From Komagataeibacter xylinus (GTDB lineage: Bacteria > Pseudomonadota > Alphaproteobacteria > Acetobacterales > Acetobacteraceae): a stretch of 64,000 bases of DNA. Under the pieces are notes generated by a model. That model did not search any database and was not told the DNA's origin. It worked only from the letters and a program-made list of their open reading frames with translations. Position 1 is the stretch's first letter. Every line of letters starts with the position of its first letter. This document shows positions 17,970 through 26,979 of this stretch, piece by piece. Both the position numbers and the translations under genes were made by a program. The stretch lies in the NCBI RefSeq assembly GCF_031081985.1, contig NZ_JARWSK010000005.1, forward strand, positions 62,001-126,000, given 5' to 3'.

Positions 17970-19166
17970 ATGGGTGATCTGTTTTCAAAAGAAGCACGCG
18001 AAGACCTGCTGGCACGGGGCTATTCCCGCCGGCAGTTCGGGCGTATTTCCGCCCTGCTCGGACTGGGTTCCGCAGCACTCGCCGCCTCCCCGCTCATCAG
18101 CAGCGCTGCTGCGGCCAAGGGCACGCCCGCCAGGGCACCGATAGAAGAAGTGCAGAGCAAGGTTGGCATGGTCCGCCTTGGCAGCAACGAATGCTGGACC
18201 GGCCCCTTCCCCGATGCCGCGCAGGCGGGTGCCGCGATGGTGCAGTACGGCAACCGTTACGAGCCCTCCAACCTGCGCGCGCAGTTGATCGAGGCCGTCT
18301 CGCAGGTCGAGAAGGTGCCGCAGACCCATATCCTGCCCTGGCCGGGATCAAGCGATCCGCTTTCACGCACGGTCGTCACCTTCTGCTCGCCCACGCGCGG
18401 CCTGGTCACGGCCGACCCCACGTTCGAGAACGCCTGGCGCACCGCCGCGTGGCTGGGTGTGAAGGTGACCAAGGTGCCATTGCGGGCGGAAAACAGATAT
18501 GAAACCGATGTCAGGGCCATGCTGGCGGCTGACCCGAATGCCGGCATCTACTATGTCTGCTCGCCCAACAACCCGACCGGCACCGTCACACCGCTGGCCG
18601 ATATCAAATGGCTTGTCGCCCACAAGCCTGCAGGCTCGATCGTGCTGGTCGATGAAGCCTATATCCACTTTGCAGGCACCCCGAGTGCCGCGAAACTCGT
18701 GGCGGAGAATAAAGATGTTGTTGTGCTGCGCACCTTCTCCAAGCTGTTCGGCATGGCAGGGCTGCGGCTGGGCCTGAGCATGGCGCGGCCTGACCTGCAT
18801 GCCAAAATGATGCGCTATGACGGCGCCAGCCAGTCAGGCACCCTGTCCATCGTGGCGCTGGCCACCGGCACCGCCAGCCTTACCCAGAGTGCCGCGATTG
18901 TCGAACGCCGCAACCAGATGATTGCCGCGCGGGAAGAAACCTTCGCCCACCTGAAAAAACGCGGCCTGACCTACCTGCCCAGCAACGCCAACATGTTCAT
19001 GGTGGACTGGAAGCAGCCCGCCCAGACCATGCGCGACGCCTTTGCCAGAAGCAAGGTCGATATCGGGCGCAGCTGGCCCATCTGGCCCACCATGTCACGC
19101 GTAACGGTTGGCTCGGCGCAGGACATGCAGGCCTTCTGCACGGCTCTTGACCAGATCATGGCCTGA
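17970..19166 (+). CDS. Tat-exported PLP-dependent aminotransferase (HisC-like)
   Basis: Class I/II aminotransferase resembling histidinol-phosphate aminotransferase but with an export signal. From the ATG at 17970 (398 residues) the N-terminus carries a twin-arginine motif S19-R-R-Q-F-G-R followed by a hydrophobic stretch and an Ala-rich cleavage region near residue 48. The catalytic domain shows SPNNPTG (N200), D228 in VLVDEAY, the PLP lysine K258 in RTFSKLFGMAGLRLG, and R266. Tat export implies folding with PLP in the cytoplasm and work in the periplasm. Its amino-acid substrate is unknown; it is not in a histidine operon. Confidence 0.88.
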   Translation: MGDLFSKEAREDLLARGYSRRQFGRISALLGLGSAALAASPLISSAAAAKGTPARAPIEEVQSKVGMVRLGSNECWTGPFPDAAQAGAAMVQYGNRYEPSNLRAQLIEAVSQVEKVPQTHILPWPGSSDPLSRTVVTFCSPTRGLVTADPTFENAWRTAAWLGVKVTKVPLRAENRYETDVRAMLAADPNAGIYYVCSPNNPTGTVTPLADIKWLVAHKPAGSIVLVDEAYIHFAGTPSAAKLVAENKDVVVLRTFSKLFGMAGLRLGLSMARPDLHAKMMRYDGASQSGTLSIVALATGTASLTQSAAIVERRNQMIAAREETFAHLKKRGLTYLPSNANMFMVDWKQPAQTMRDAFARSKVDIGRSWPIWPTMSRVTVGSAQDMQAFCTALDQIMA

Positions 19167-19167
19167 C

Positions 19168-19223
19168 GGTTTTCCGGGCGCCACCTTTTCAGAAGATGGC
19201 GCCCTGACCCTTCCCCAAAAACT
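19168..19223. repeat. Intergenic hairpin repeat, copy 5 (diverged)
   Basis: Arm GTTTTCCG, hairpin GGGCGCCA/TGGCGCCC and closing arm CCAAAAACT. It sits between convergent stops of the aminotransferase and the hexosaminidase and likely terminates both. Confidence 0.7.
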
Positions 19224-19230
19224 GCCGTGC

Positions 19231-21399
19231 CTACATATGTCCCTGCACAAGGCCCGCAATCCCAGGCGTAATGGCCTGAAGCAAGTCACCCGCCGGCTGC
19301 GGGCTGGTGCGCACCGCCAGCATTGATGCCGAGGCCGCGAACTGGGCCTGCGCTGTCTGTAACACTGCATCCACCTGCGCCTGATGCGCCGCCAGCGTGC
19401 CATCGAGCGCGTACAGCCCCACGCAGGCCAGTTCCGCCAACTGCCCCGATGCAGGCAGGGCTTCGCGCAGGGCCGGGTGGGTGGCCACGACCGGGCGCAG
19501 GCGCGTATCGTTATCACGCCAGGTTTCCAGCCGGGCGCGCAGGCTTGCGGCAAGGTCACGCTGGCCGCCCACATAGGCCGCGACATCGCGCGTGAAGGCC
19601 GCAGCCTGAAAACTGTCAGGCGCGACAATATCAGCCACCCGGTCCAGCGCGGGCGGGGTGGATGAGGCCGTCACATGGCCCGGGCCAAAAACATGGTTGA
19701 GCGCGTAATTGCGCACCGGGGTGGTCACGGCCAGCAGGGTGGCAAGCGGGGCGATCCCGTCAGGGGCAAGCCGTGCCATCATGCGGTGGCGATCGGCTGC
19801 GGCGCGGTTGCCCAGCACTTCGAGTTCAGCCTGCACCACGGGCAGGCGGCGGGCGAGTGCATCCTCATCACGCACTGCGGCAGGCGACCAGAAGCGCTCG
19901 GCCAGGGCTGCCGCGCGCGGCCACAGGCGGGCATCAAGCATCTCCTCGCTCACGATTTCGGTCCATAACGCCACCTCCGCCCCCAGCACCAGCCCGTCCT
20001 GCGCCGTGGTCATCGAGGCGGCGGGGTCAAGGGCAAAGGGCACAAGGGCCGGCGCATGGGCTGCGGCGACCTGATCGGGCGGCAGGCCATTGCCCACCGG
20101 GTCCAGCGGGTCAACACGGTAATGATCGGCCGCAGGCAGCAGCAGATCCAGGTAATACCCAGCCGAGACCACGACCGGATGCCCCGCCGCCGTGGCCTGC
20201 GCCGTATAGCGCGAGCCACGCCACGGCTCGATCACGATGCCGGGGGGCGCTGGCGCATCAAGCAGTTCATCCCAGCCCATCATGGTCTTGCCCTCATGCG
20301 CAACGATGGCCTGCACCCGGCGGGTAAAGGCCGCCTGCAGGGCCGTGGCGCTGGCATAGCCATGCTGCTGCATGTAGGCGCTGATGCGGGGGTTGGCCGT
20401 CCATTCATCAGGCCGCACCTCATCGCCACCCACATGGAAATAGGCATCGGGGAACAGGCCCGCCATTTCATGATAGAGGCGGGCCAGGAATACGTAAGTA
20501 TCAGGGTTTGTGGGGTCGAATGCGGCGCGTACCGCCCGTTTGGGGTCAAGCGGGGCTGTAACAGGCTGGGCTGCATATTGCGGATAGGCCAGCAGCATGG
20601 CGTAGCTGTGGCCCGGCGCATCGAATTCCGGCACGATGCGGATGCCGCGATCAGCAGCAAGGGCCACAAGGTCGCGCACCTGCTGCTGGGTATAGTACTC
20701 GCCGTGTGACGCCACCTGCTGCAGGCGCGGATAGACCCTGCTTTCCACCCGGAAGCCCTGCCCGTCAGACAAGTGCAGGTGCAGCACGTTGAGCTTGGTC
20801 AGTTCCATCATGTCCAGTTGCCGCTCAAGCGCGGCAACCGACATGAAATGACGGCTGACATCCACCAGCATGCCGCGCCATGCAAAACGCGGGCTGTCAT
20901 CAATCTCGGCCCCATCCAGCACGGGACCTGCCTCACCGGGTTCGATGAGTTGCAGCAGCGTGGCCAGCCCGCGCAGCACGCCCGCCGGGCCATCAGCCAC
21001 CAGTGTTGCGCCATCAGCCCCCGTGCGGAGCTGGTAGTGCTCGCGCATGTGAACCGACAGCATATCCGGGTCGGCATGCTGGCAGTTGATGCGCAGCACC
21101 AGCCCCTCAGGCGCACCCGCCACCGCCGGGCGCGCGCTCAGGGCGGCCACGCGCTGCCCGAAACGCGCCACCGCGTGCTCCAGCAGGGGCGAGCGCACGC
21201 CCTGCCACTGCACCCGCACCCCGCCCGCAAGCGGCAGAGCGCTACCCTTGGGCTGGTACTGCACGGGCTGCGGCATCAGGGCCGGGGCGGCCAGAACGGG
21301 CGGGCAGGCCGCCCCTACGCAGAGCATGGCCAGGGCAAGGGAGCGAAAACGATGGGGAAAAGGCATGATGGACATAATTCCGTTAAAGGCGCCGCCCAT
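19231..21399 (-). CDS. Beta-N-acetylhexosaminidase (GH20)
   Basis: Exported glycoside hydrolase family 20 enzyme that cleaves terminal GlcNAc or GalNAc by substrate-assisted catalysis. The product is up to 722 residues; a signal peptide (FRSLALAMLCVGAACPPVLA) is followed by a GH20b-type N-terminal domain and the catalytic barrel with RGMLVDVSRHF, HLHLSDGQGFR and the catalytic pair D326-E327 in HVGGDEV. The start is uncertain: ATG at 21399, or internal ATGs at 21375 and 21366. It lies 9 bases after the sugar-transporter stop on the same strand, so the two are probably one operon for amino-sugar use. Confidence 0.93.
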   Translation of the reverse strand: MGGAFNGIMSIMPFPHRFRSLALAMLCVGAACPPVLAAPALMPQPVQYQPKGSALPLAGGVRVQWQGVRSPLLEHAVARFGQRVAALSARPAVAGAPEGLVLRINCQHADPDMLSVHMREHYQLRTGADGATLVADGPAGVLRGLATLLQLIEPGEAGPVLDGAEIDDSPRFAWRGMLVDVSRHFMSVAALERQLDMMELTKLNVLHLHLSDGQGFRVESRVYPRLQQVASHGEYYTQQQVRDLVALAADRGIRIVPEFDAPGHSYAMLLAYPQYAAQPVTAPLDPKRAVRAAFDPTNPDTYVFLARLYHEMAGLFPDAYFHVGGDEVRPDEWTANPRISAYMQQHGYASATALQAAFTRRVQAIVAHEGKTMMGWDELLDAPAPPGIVIEPWRGSRYTAQATAAGHPVVVSAGYYLDLLLPAADHYRVDPLDPVGNGLPPDQVAAAHAPALVPFALDPAASMTTAQDGLVLGAEVALWTEIVSEEMLDARLWPRAAALAERFWSPAAVRDEDALARRLPVVQAELEVLGNRAAADRHRMMARLAPDGIAPLATLLAVTTPVRNYALNHVFGPGHVTASSTPPALDRVADIVAPDSFQAAAFTRDVAAYVGGQRDLAASLRARLETWRDNDTRLRPVVATHPALREALPASGQLAELACVGLYALDGTLAAHQAQVDAVLQTAQAQFAASASMLAVRTSPQPAGDLLQAITPGIAGLVQGHM

Positions 21400-21408
21400 G
21401 GTGCCCCA

Positions 21409-22698
21409 TCATGCAGCGCGACCCAACCCCCGCGCGCGCCGCCATGCCACCAGCGCAAAAAGGCCGATCACCCCATAACCGGGCATGACCAGCCCCATGA
21501 AGGCGGGTTTCATGCCCCATGTTCCCTGCAACATGGCAAAACACTGCGGCATGACAGCGCCACCGCAAAACGCCATGACCAGCAGCGCATTCGCCCGCTG
21601 CCGCCACGCCCCCGCCATGTGCAGCACCAGCGGAAACAGGATTGGCATCATCATGGCATTGGCCACCCCCAGCAGGGCGATGCACAGTACCGAGCCCATG
21701 CCGTGGGCCACGATGGCGCCGGCGCACGACGCGCCGCCCACAAGCGCGGACAGGGCCAGATAGGGCGCGGGCCGGATCACGGCAGGCACCATGAAACTGC
21801 CCAGCACATACCCGCCCAGCATGCCCGCAAGCGTGAACGCGGTAAGAAACCGCGTCTGCCCGACCGAAAGCCCCATGCCGCGCGCATAAAGGCCAATGCC
21901 ATCGCCCGCCATAACCTCCACCCCCACATATACGAACACCACGGCAATCCCGAGCCAGGCCATGCCCGCCATGCGCCCCGTGGGCGGGGCGGCATCCCGG
22001 CAGGCCAGACGCAGATCGGGCAGGCCCGCATGCCGCAGGCCCAGCGCCACAAGCAGCAGCACAATCGCCATGCCCCGGTAGGGCAGCACCACCGCATGGG
22101 CGAAACCGGCCAGAACCTGCGCGTGCATGCGGGCATTGCCGCCTGCCGCAAGGCGGCCCACCACGCCGCCGATATCATGCATGACCAAGAGAGAAAATAT
22201 TATAGGTGCGATAATTCCAGAAAGCTTGTTGGCAATGCCCATCCATGCAATGCGCCGCGCCGCCTGTGCCGGAGGGCCGAGCAGCGTGACATACGGGTTG
22301 ACCGCCACCTGCAGCAGCGTCAGCCCCGCGCCCAGCACCGACAGGCCCGCAAGCGCGCCAGCATACCAGCCGCGCCCCACGCATTCGCCAAACCCCAGCG
22401 TGCCCGCCGCCATGACACCAAGCGCCAGCCTGATGCCACCACGCAGCCCCGTGCGCCGCGCAAGCGCCATGGCGGGAAACGCGCAGAAAAGATAGGCGAG
22501 GTAAAAACACATCGGCACCAGAAACGCGCCCACCGGCCCCACGCCAAAGGCAACCTGCACGAACGTGATCAGTGGCCCGTTGAGCCATGTGACAAACCCG
22601 ATGATGAAAAACAGCCCGGCCATGACCAGCAATGGCCGCGTGCCATAAGCCTCGCCTGGCCCGGTTCCCCCGCCATGGCTTGAATTTGCTTTATCCAT
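21409..22698 (-). CDS. FHS-type MFS sugar transporter
   Basis: Major facilitator of the fucose-glucose/galactose-GlcNAc symporter group, 429 residues from the ATG at 22698, which has GGGGGGAA seven bases upstream. The first membrane segment contains the group signature GLFFIIGFVTWLNGPLI, and LQVAVNPYVTLLG in the middle is typical. About 12 hydrophobic segments span the inner membrane. Coupling to the GH20 gene suggests that the substrate may be N-acetylglucosamine or a similar hexose. It is divergent from the MocR regulator. Confidence 0.87.
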   Translation of the reverse strand: MDKANSSHGGGTGPGEAYGTRPLLVMAGLFFIIGFVTWLNGPLITFVQVAFGVGPVGAFLVPMCFYLAYLFCAFPAMALARRTGLRGGIRLALGVMAAGTLGFGECVGRGWYAGALAGLSVLGAGLTLLQVAVNPYVTLLGPPAQAARRIAWMGIANKLSGIIAPIIFSLLVMHDIGGVVGRLAAGGNARMHAQVLAGFAHAVVLPYRGMAIVLLLVALGLRHAGLPDLRLACRDAAPPTGRMAGMAWLGIAVVFVYVGVEVMAGDGIGLYARGMGLSVGQTRFLTAFTLAGMLGGYVLGSFMVPAVIRPAPYLALSALVGGASCAGAIVAHGMGSVLCIALLGVANAMMMPILFPLVLHMAGAWRQRANALLVMAFCGGAVMPQCFAMLQGTWGMKPAFMGLVMPGYGVIGLFALVAWRRARGLGRAA

Positions 22699-22866
22699 GC
22701 ATTTCCCCCCGCTGCCCATTCCTATCGTCGCCGCGCAAGGGCAGGACACCACCACCCCATCATACCGATATCGTAATATAGGCAACAAAAAAGCGGCAAT
22801 CTTCCGCCCCCTGCCCCGAACTGCTATGGCTGGGCCACCCCAACAGGATTACAGGTCTGTCACGCC

Positions 22867-24234
22867 ATGCGCCTGCGCTCCCCCTGGCAGCCGCGCCTGC
22901 CCGCAGGTGACGGCCCGCCCGCCGAAAGACTGGCCGATGCGCTGGCCGGTGACATACTTGGCGGCAGGCTGCAATCTGGCGACCGCCTGCCCGCGCACCG
23001 CCCGCTGGCGTGGCAGCTTGGCATCGGCATTGGCAGCGTCACGCGCGCTTACGCCACGCTGGAGCGGCGCGGGCTGGTGCGCAGCGTGCGCGGGCGGGGC
23101 ACCTTTGTCGCTGCCAGCCCCAACGGCACGGCGCAGATGCTCGACCTTTCGGCCAACATGCCGCCGCCCATGTTCAGCGACCGGGCCCTTGCCCGCACGC
23201 TAAGCCGTCTTGCCCGCACGGTCGATCCGGCGCTGTTCAATGTCTATCCGCCCGTGGCGGGCCATATCGAACACCGGCGCATCATGGCGCACTGGCTGGC
23301 CGAACTTGGCGTGGCGTTATCACCCGAGCAGCTTCTGCTGACCAGCGGGGCGCAGCAGGCCCTTGGCGTGGCCCTTGCCAGCGCGCGCAAAAGCGCCCCC
23401 GTCATGCTGACCGAGGCCCTGACCTATCCCGGCATGCTCACCCTCGCCCGCCAGGCAGGCATGCCGGTGCAAGGCCTTGCAATGGACACGCAGGGCCTGC
23501 TGCCCGAAGCCCTCGCCCACGCCCTGGCCCAGCATGCCCCGCAGCGCTGCGTGCTCTATGTCACGCCCACCATGCACAACCCCACCACCGCCACCATGGG
23601 CACGGAGCGCAGGCAGGAGATCGCCCGCCTGTGCAGCCGCCATGATGCGCTGATTATTGAAGATGATGTCTATGACTGCGTGCCTGACGCGGCCCTGGCC
23701 CCGCTGGTTACGCTGGCGCCGGAGCGGACCTTTTATGTCAGCAGCCTGTCAAAGACCCTCAGCCCTGGCCTGCGCATTGGCGCACTCGCGCCGCCGCAGG
23801 GTTACATGCAGGCGGCCCGTGACGCGCTGCTCAGCGCCTCGCTCATGATCGCACCACTCTCCTATGCCATGATGGCGCAGTGGATGCTTGATGGCACGGC
23901 CGCCTCCGTGCGGCAGTCGCTGCGTGGCGAGGCAGGGCGACGCCGCGCGCTGGCGCAGTCCGTGCTTGGCCCGCACCTTGCGCCACCACCCTATGACGCC
24001 TTTCATGCATGGATGCCCATGAAGCTGGCCCGCGCGCAGCATTTGGGGGCGGAGGCGGCGAAACAAGGCGTTAAAGTCACCCTGCCCCAGCCCTTCATGG
24101 CCTGCCTGGACGCAGCGCCCGATGCGCCCGCAGGCATTCGCCTGTGCCTTGGCCCGACACCCCTGCCCGACCTGCGCGAAGCCCTGCACCGGCTGCGCCA
24201 TGTGCTTGATGGCATGGACAATAGTGTCACGTGA
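22867..24234 (+). CDS. MocR-type GntR regulator with aminotransferase domain
   Basis: Transcription regulator of 455 residues combining a GntR winged helix (about 18-85: ADALAGDILGGRLQSGDRLP, then RAYATLERRGLVRSVRGRGTFV) with a class I aminotransferase-like effector domain. The PLP lysine is in VSSLSKTLSPGLRIG and the Asp in IIEDDVYD. Such proteins sense PLP or amino-acid-like ligands. Its last codons lie inside the palindrome AGTGTCACGTGACACT, and more AGTGTCA sites precede the following operon, so it probably controls that operon and possibly the divergent transporter and GH20 genes. Confidence 0.9.
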   Translation: MRLRSPWQPRLPAGDGPPAERLADALAGDILGGRLQSGDRLPAHRPLAWQLGIGIGSVTRAYATLERRGLVRSVRGRGTFVAASPNGTAQMLDLSANMPPPMFSDRALARTLSRLARTVDPALFNVYPPVAGHIEHRRIMAHWLAELGVALSPEQLLLTSGAQQALGVALASARKSAPVMLTEALTYPGMLTLARQAGMPVQGLAMDTQGLLPEALAHALAQHAPQRCVLYVTPTMHNPTTATMGTERRQEIARLCSRHDALIIEDDVYDCVPDAALAPLVTLAPERTFYVSSLSKTLSPGLRIGALAPPQGYMQAARDALLSASLMIAPLSYAMMAQWMLDGTAASVRQSLRGEAGRRRALAQSVLGPHLAPPPYDAFHAWMPMKLARAQHLGAEAAKQGVKVTLPQPFMACLDAAPDAPAGIRLCLGPTPLPDLREALHRLRHVLDGMDNSVT

Positions 24235-24318
24235 CACTTTCTTCGTGGCAGGAAAGTGTCACACCCCCCTATGCTCGCCACACCATAAACTCCATCTGGC
24301 GAGGATAGTGTCATGACA
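24223..24318 (+). promoter_or_regulatory. AGTGTCAC operator array before ABM operon
   Basis: A perfect 16-base palindrome AGTGTCACGTGACACT (24223-24238), then GAAAGTGTCACAC (24252-24264) and ATAGTGTCATGACA (24305-24318) overlapping the ABM start codon. Repeats with this spacing next to a MocR gene are expected for its binding sites. Confidence 0.6.
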
Positions 24319-24609
24319 GCGCAGCCCATCACGGTCATTGCAACACTCCGCGTCCTGCCGGGGCACGAAACGGCAGCGCTTGAGGCCATCCGCCAGTGCG
24401 TGGCGCTGTCACGGCAGGAAGCCACCAACCTGTCCTACCAGTGCCACCGTGACATCAACGACCCCGCCGTTTTTGTGTTCGTCGAACGCTGGGCCAGCCC
24501 TGAAGCACTGGCCGCCCATGAAGAAACACCGCACTTTCAGGCCATGAAGGCCGTGTTCACCACGGCACTGGCCGCCCCGCTTGAGGTACACATCACCCGT
24601 GAACTCTGA
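24313..24609 (+). CDS. ABM-domain monooxygenase-like protein
   Basis: Small protein of 98 residues with the antibiotic-biosynthesis-monooxygenase fold, as in YgiN quinol monooxygenase and related cofactor-free oxygenases. The pattern ITVIATLRVLPGHETAALEA, the SYQCHRDINDPAVFVFVERW strand pair, and HEETPHFQAM match the family. It is the first gene of an operon with an MFS transporter, a Tm-1-like protein and a TIM-barrel enzyme. Its start lies within a putative MocR operator. The true substrate is unknown. Confidence 0.85.
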   Translation: MTAQPITVIATLRVLPGHETAALEAIRQCVALSRQEATNLSYQCHRDINDPAVFVFVERWASPEALAAHEETPHFQAMKAVFTTALAAPLEVHITREL

Positions 24610-25774
24610 GGCCACATCGCTACGCCATCTTGGCCGCCTCGCCATGGCGCTGTTCCTGGCCTACATGGCCGTGGCCCTGCCGCTGGCCGCCATTCCGGTG
24701 GCCGTGCTGCACTGGCCGGGTTACGGCAACGGGCTGGCAGGGCTTGCCGTGGGCATTGCCTTCTTTTCCACCATTCTCAGCCGCAACCATGCAGGCCAGA
24801 TGGCGGATACGAAAGGCGGCAGGCCGTGCATGCGCACGGGGCTGATGGTGTATGTGGCGGCCAGCCTGATCTGCGCCCTCGCCGCCCTGCCCGGCCTGAG
24901 CAATGGTTCGCGCTATGCCATCCTGATCATGGGCAGGCTCCTGCTGGGCGTGGGCGAAAGCCTGACCATTGTGGGCATGCTGGGCTGGGGCATCGGTCTG
25001 GTGGGGCAGCCACGCGCGGGCCGCGTGCTGGCCTGGACGGGGGCGGCCATGTACGGCGCCTTTGCCGTGGGCGGCCCGATCGGGCTGGCGCTGTACCAGC
25101 AGGCGGGGCTGGGGGTACTCATGGGTGTATCCGCCCTGCTGCCGCTGGTGGGGCTGGCATTAGTGCAGACCATCCCCGCCACCCTGACGCATTCGGGTGG
25201 CAGGCCGCCATTCTGGCAGGTGCTGGGCACCATCCGCTGGCAGGGCATGGCGGTTGCCCTTCAGGGCGTGGGCTTTGCCGCGCTGGGCGCGTTCCTGCCG
25301 CTGCGCTTCATCCACGCCCACTGGCCCGGCGCCGGGCTGGGGCTGACCTGTTTCGGTGTGGCCTTCGTGGCCGGACGCTTTGTGTGCGGGCACCTGCCTG
25401 ACCGGATTGGCGGGCTGCGGGTGGCGCTGCTCTCGCTGGTGGTCGAGGCGGCAGGCCAATACCTTCTGTGGGTCGCCCCCTCGCCCGTGCTGGCGCTGGC
25501 GGGCGCGTTGCTGACCGGGGCGGGGTGCTCCATGGTGTTCCCCGCCCTTGGGGTTGAGGTGGTGCGGCTGGTAGCACCCGCCATGCGGGCCACGGCACTG
25601 GGCGGGTTCGCGGCATTTCAGGACCTGGCCTATGGCGCCACCGGCCCGCTGGCGGGGCTGCTGGCCGACCGGTGTGGCTACGCGGTCGTGTTCGGGCTGG
25701 GCGGGGCCTGCGCCACGCTGGGCGCGGGCATCGTGCTTGCCCTGCTGACCCGCCAGCGCGGAGGCATGACATGA
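24599..25774 (+). CDS. MFS transporter (YfcJ/arabinose-efflux-like)
   Basis: Major facilitator of 391 residues and about 12 hydrophobic segments. The sequence FFSTILSRNHAGQMADTKGGR matches the loop after the second membrane segment (MFS motif A region), and the group AGRFVCGHLPDRIGG is the equivalent in the second half. I choose the GTG at 24599, which overlaps the ABM end by 11 bases; a TTG at 24581 is also open. The 3' end overlaps the next gene by ATGA. It may export or import the small molecule processed by this operon. Confidence 0.8.
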   Translation: MNSEATSLRHLGRLAMALFLAYMAVALPLAAIPVAVLHWPGYGNGLAGLAVGIAFFSTILSRNHAGQMADTKGGRPCMRTGLMVYVAASLICALAALPGLSNGSRYAILIMGRLLLGVGESLTIVGMLGWGIGLVGQPRAGRVLAWTGAAMYGAFAVGGPIGLALYQQAGLGVLMGVSALLPLVGLALVQTIPATLTHSGGRPPFWQVLGTIRWQGMAVALQGVGFAALGAFLPLRFIHAHWPGAGLGLTCFGVAFVAGRFVCGHLPDRIGGLRVALLSLVVEAAGQYLLWVAPSPVLALAGALLTGAGCSMVFPALGVEVVRLVAPAMRATALGGFAAFQDLAYGATGPLAGLLADRCGYAVVFGLGGACATLGAGIVLALLTRQRGGMT

Positions 25775-26979
25775 ATTCAGGCCATGTTTACATTCTGGGC
25801 ACCTGCGACACCAAGCAGGCCGAACTGACCTATCTGCGCCAGACCCTGCGCGAGAGCGGAATGGCCGCGCTGATTGTCGATATCGGCACGCGGCAAGCCG
25901 GGCGAGAGGCCGATATCAGTGCCCGCGCGGTCGCCCGCTGCCACCCGAAGGGAGAAGATTACGTTTTCTGTGGCGACCGGGGGCGGGCGATTGCGGCAAT
26001 GGCGGAAGCGCTGCGCGTGTTCTTGCAAACGCGCACCGACATGCGCGGCGTGCTGGCCATTGGCGGCTCGGGCGGCACGGCACTGGTAGCCCCCGCCCTG
26101 CAGGCTCTACCCATTGGCCTGCCCAAGCTGGTGGTCTCGACCGTGGCTTCGGGCAATACCGCGCCCTATGTGGGGGGCGCCGACATCGCCATGCTCTATC
26201 CGGTCACGGACATGGAGGGGCTCAACCGCATCTCACGCGTGGTGCTGGGCAATGCGGCCCACGCCATGGCGGGTATGGCGCGCACGCCCTGCCACGCTGC
26301 GCCCGACCCGCGCCCCGCCATCGGCCTGACCATGTTTGGCGTGACAACGCCATGCGTGGAGCAGGTCGTTCACCAGCTTTCCGGCCGGTTTGACTGCCTG
26401 GTGTTCCACGCCACCGGCACCGGCGGCCGCGCCATGGAGCGGCTGGCCGATGACGGGATGATCAGCGGCTTCATCGACACGACGCTGACCGAGTTCTGCG
26501 ATTACGTGGCAGGCGGCATCTTTGCGTGCGATGCCGACCGGCTTGGCGCGGTCATCCGCACCGGCCTGCCTTACGTGGGCAGTTGCGGCGGGCTGGACAT
26601 GGTCAATTTCGGCGCCCGCACCAGCGTGCCCGCCCACTACAAAGATCGCGTGTTTGTGGAGCACAACCCCCAGATCACGCTGATGCGCACGAATGCAGCC
26701 GAATGCAGGGCGATGGGCCACATGATTGGCCACCAGCTCAATCGCTGCATGGGCGAAGTGCGCTTTCTCTACCCCGAGGGCGGGTTTTCCGTGCTCGACC
26801 AGCCCGGCGGCCCGTTTCATGACCCTGCAGCCGATGAAGCCTTTTATGCAGCGCTGGCCGAGACACTGGAGCAGACCCCACGCCGCAGGCTCATCCGCCT
26901 TCCCCATGCGATCAATGACCCGGCCTTTGCCGCGGCGCTGGCGCATGAATTTTTGCATCTTTATGGAGACCAGCCCTGA
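25771..26979 (+). CDS. Tm-1-like ATP-binding (UPF0261) protein
   Basis: Member of the UPF0261/Tm-1-like family, 402 residues. The opening [20 protein letters not shown], the glycine-rich [31 protein letters not shown] and the C-terminal histidine-rich [11 protein letters not shown] agree with the family. In the tomato virus-resistance protein Tm-1 this domain binds nucleotide and is fused to a TIM barrel; here the barrel is the next gene. It overlaps the MFS gene by four bases and the next gene by one, so translation is probably coupled. Biochemical role unknown. Confidence 0.87.
   Translation: MNSGHVYILGTCDTKQAELTYLRQTLRESGMAALIVDIGTRQAGREADISARAVARCHPKGEDYVFCGDRGRAIAAMAEALRVFLQTRTDMRGVLAIGGSGGTALVAPALQALPIGLPKLVVSTVASGNTAPYVGGADIAMLYPVTDMEGLNRISRVVLGNAAHAMAGMARTPCHAAPDPRPAIGLTMFGVTTPCVEQVVHQLSGRFDCLVFHATGTGGRAMERLADDGMISGFIDTTLTEFCDYVAGGIFACDADRLGAVIRTGLPYVGSCGGLDMVNFGARTSVPAHYKDRVFVEHNPQITLMRTNAAECRAMGHMIGHQLNRCMGEVRFLYPEGGFSVLDQPGGPFHDPAADEAFYAALAETLEQTPRRRLIRLPHAINDPAFAAALAHEFLHLYGDQP

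Noticed and set aside
20773-22683. A 636-codon plus-strand frame over GH20 and the sugar transporter
   Set aside because: His, Arg, Gln and Pro dominate, no domain is visible, and both minus-strand genes are clear.
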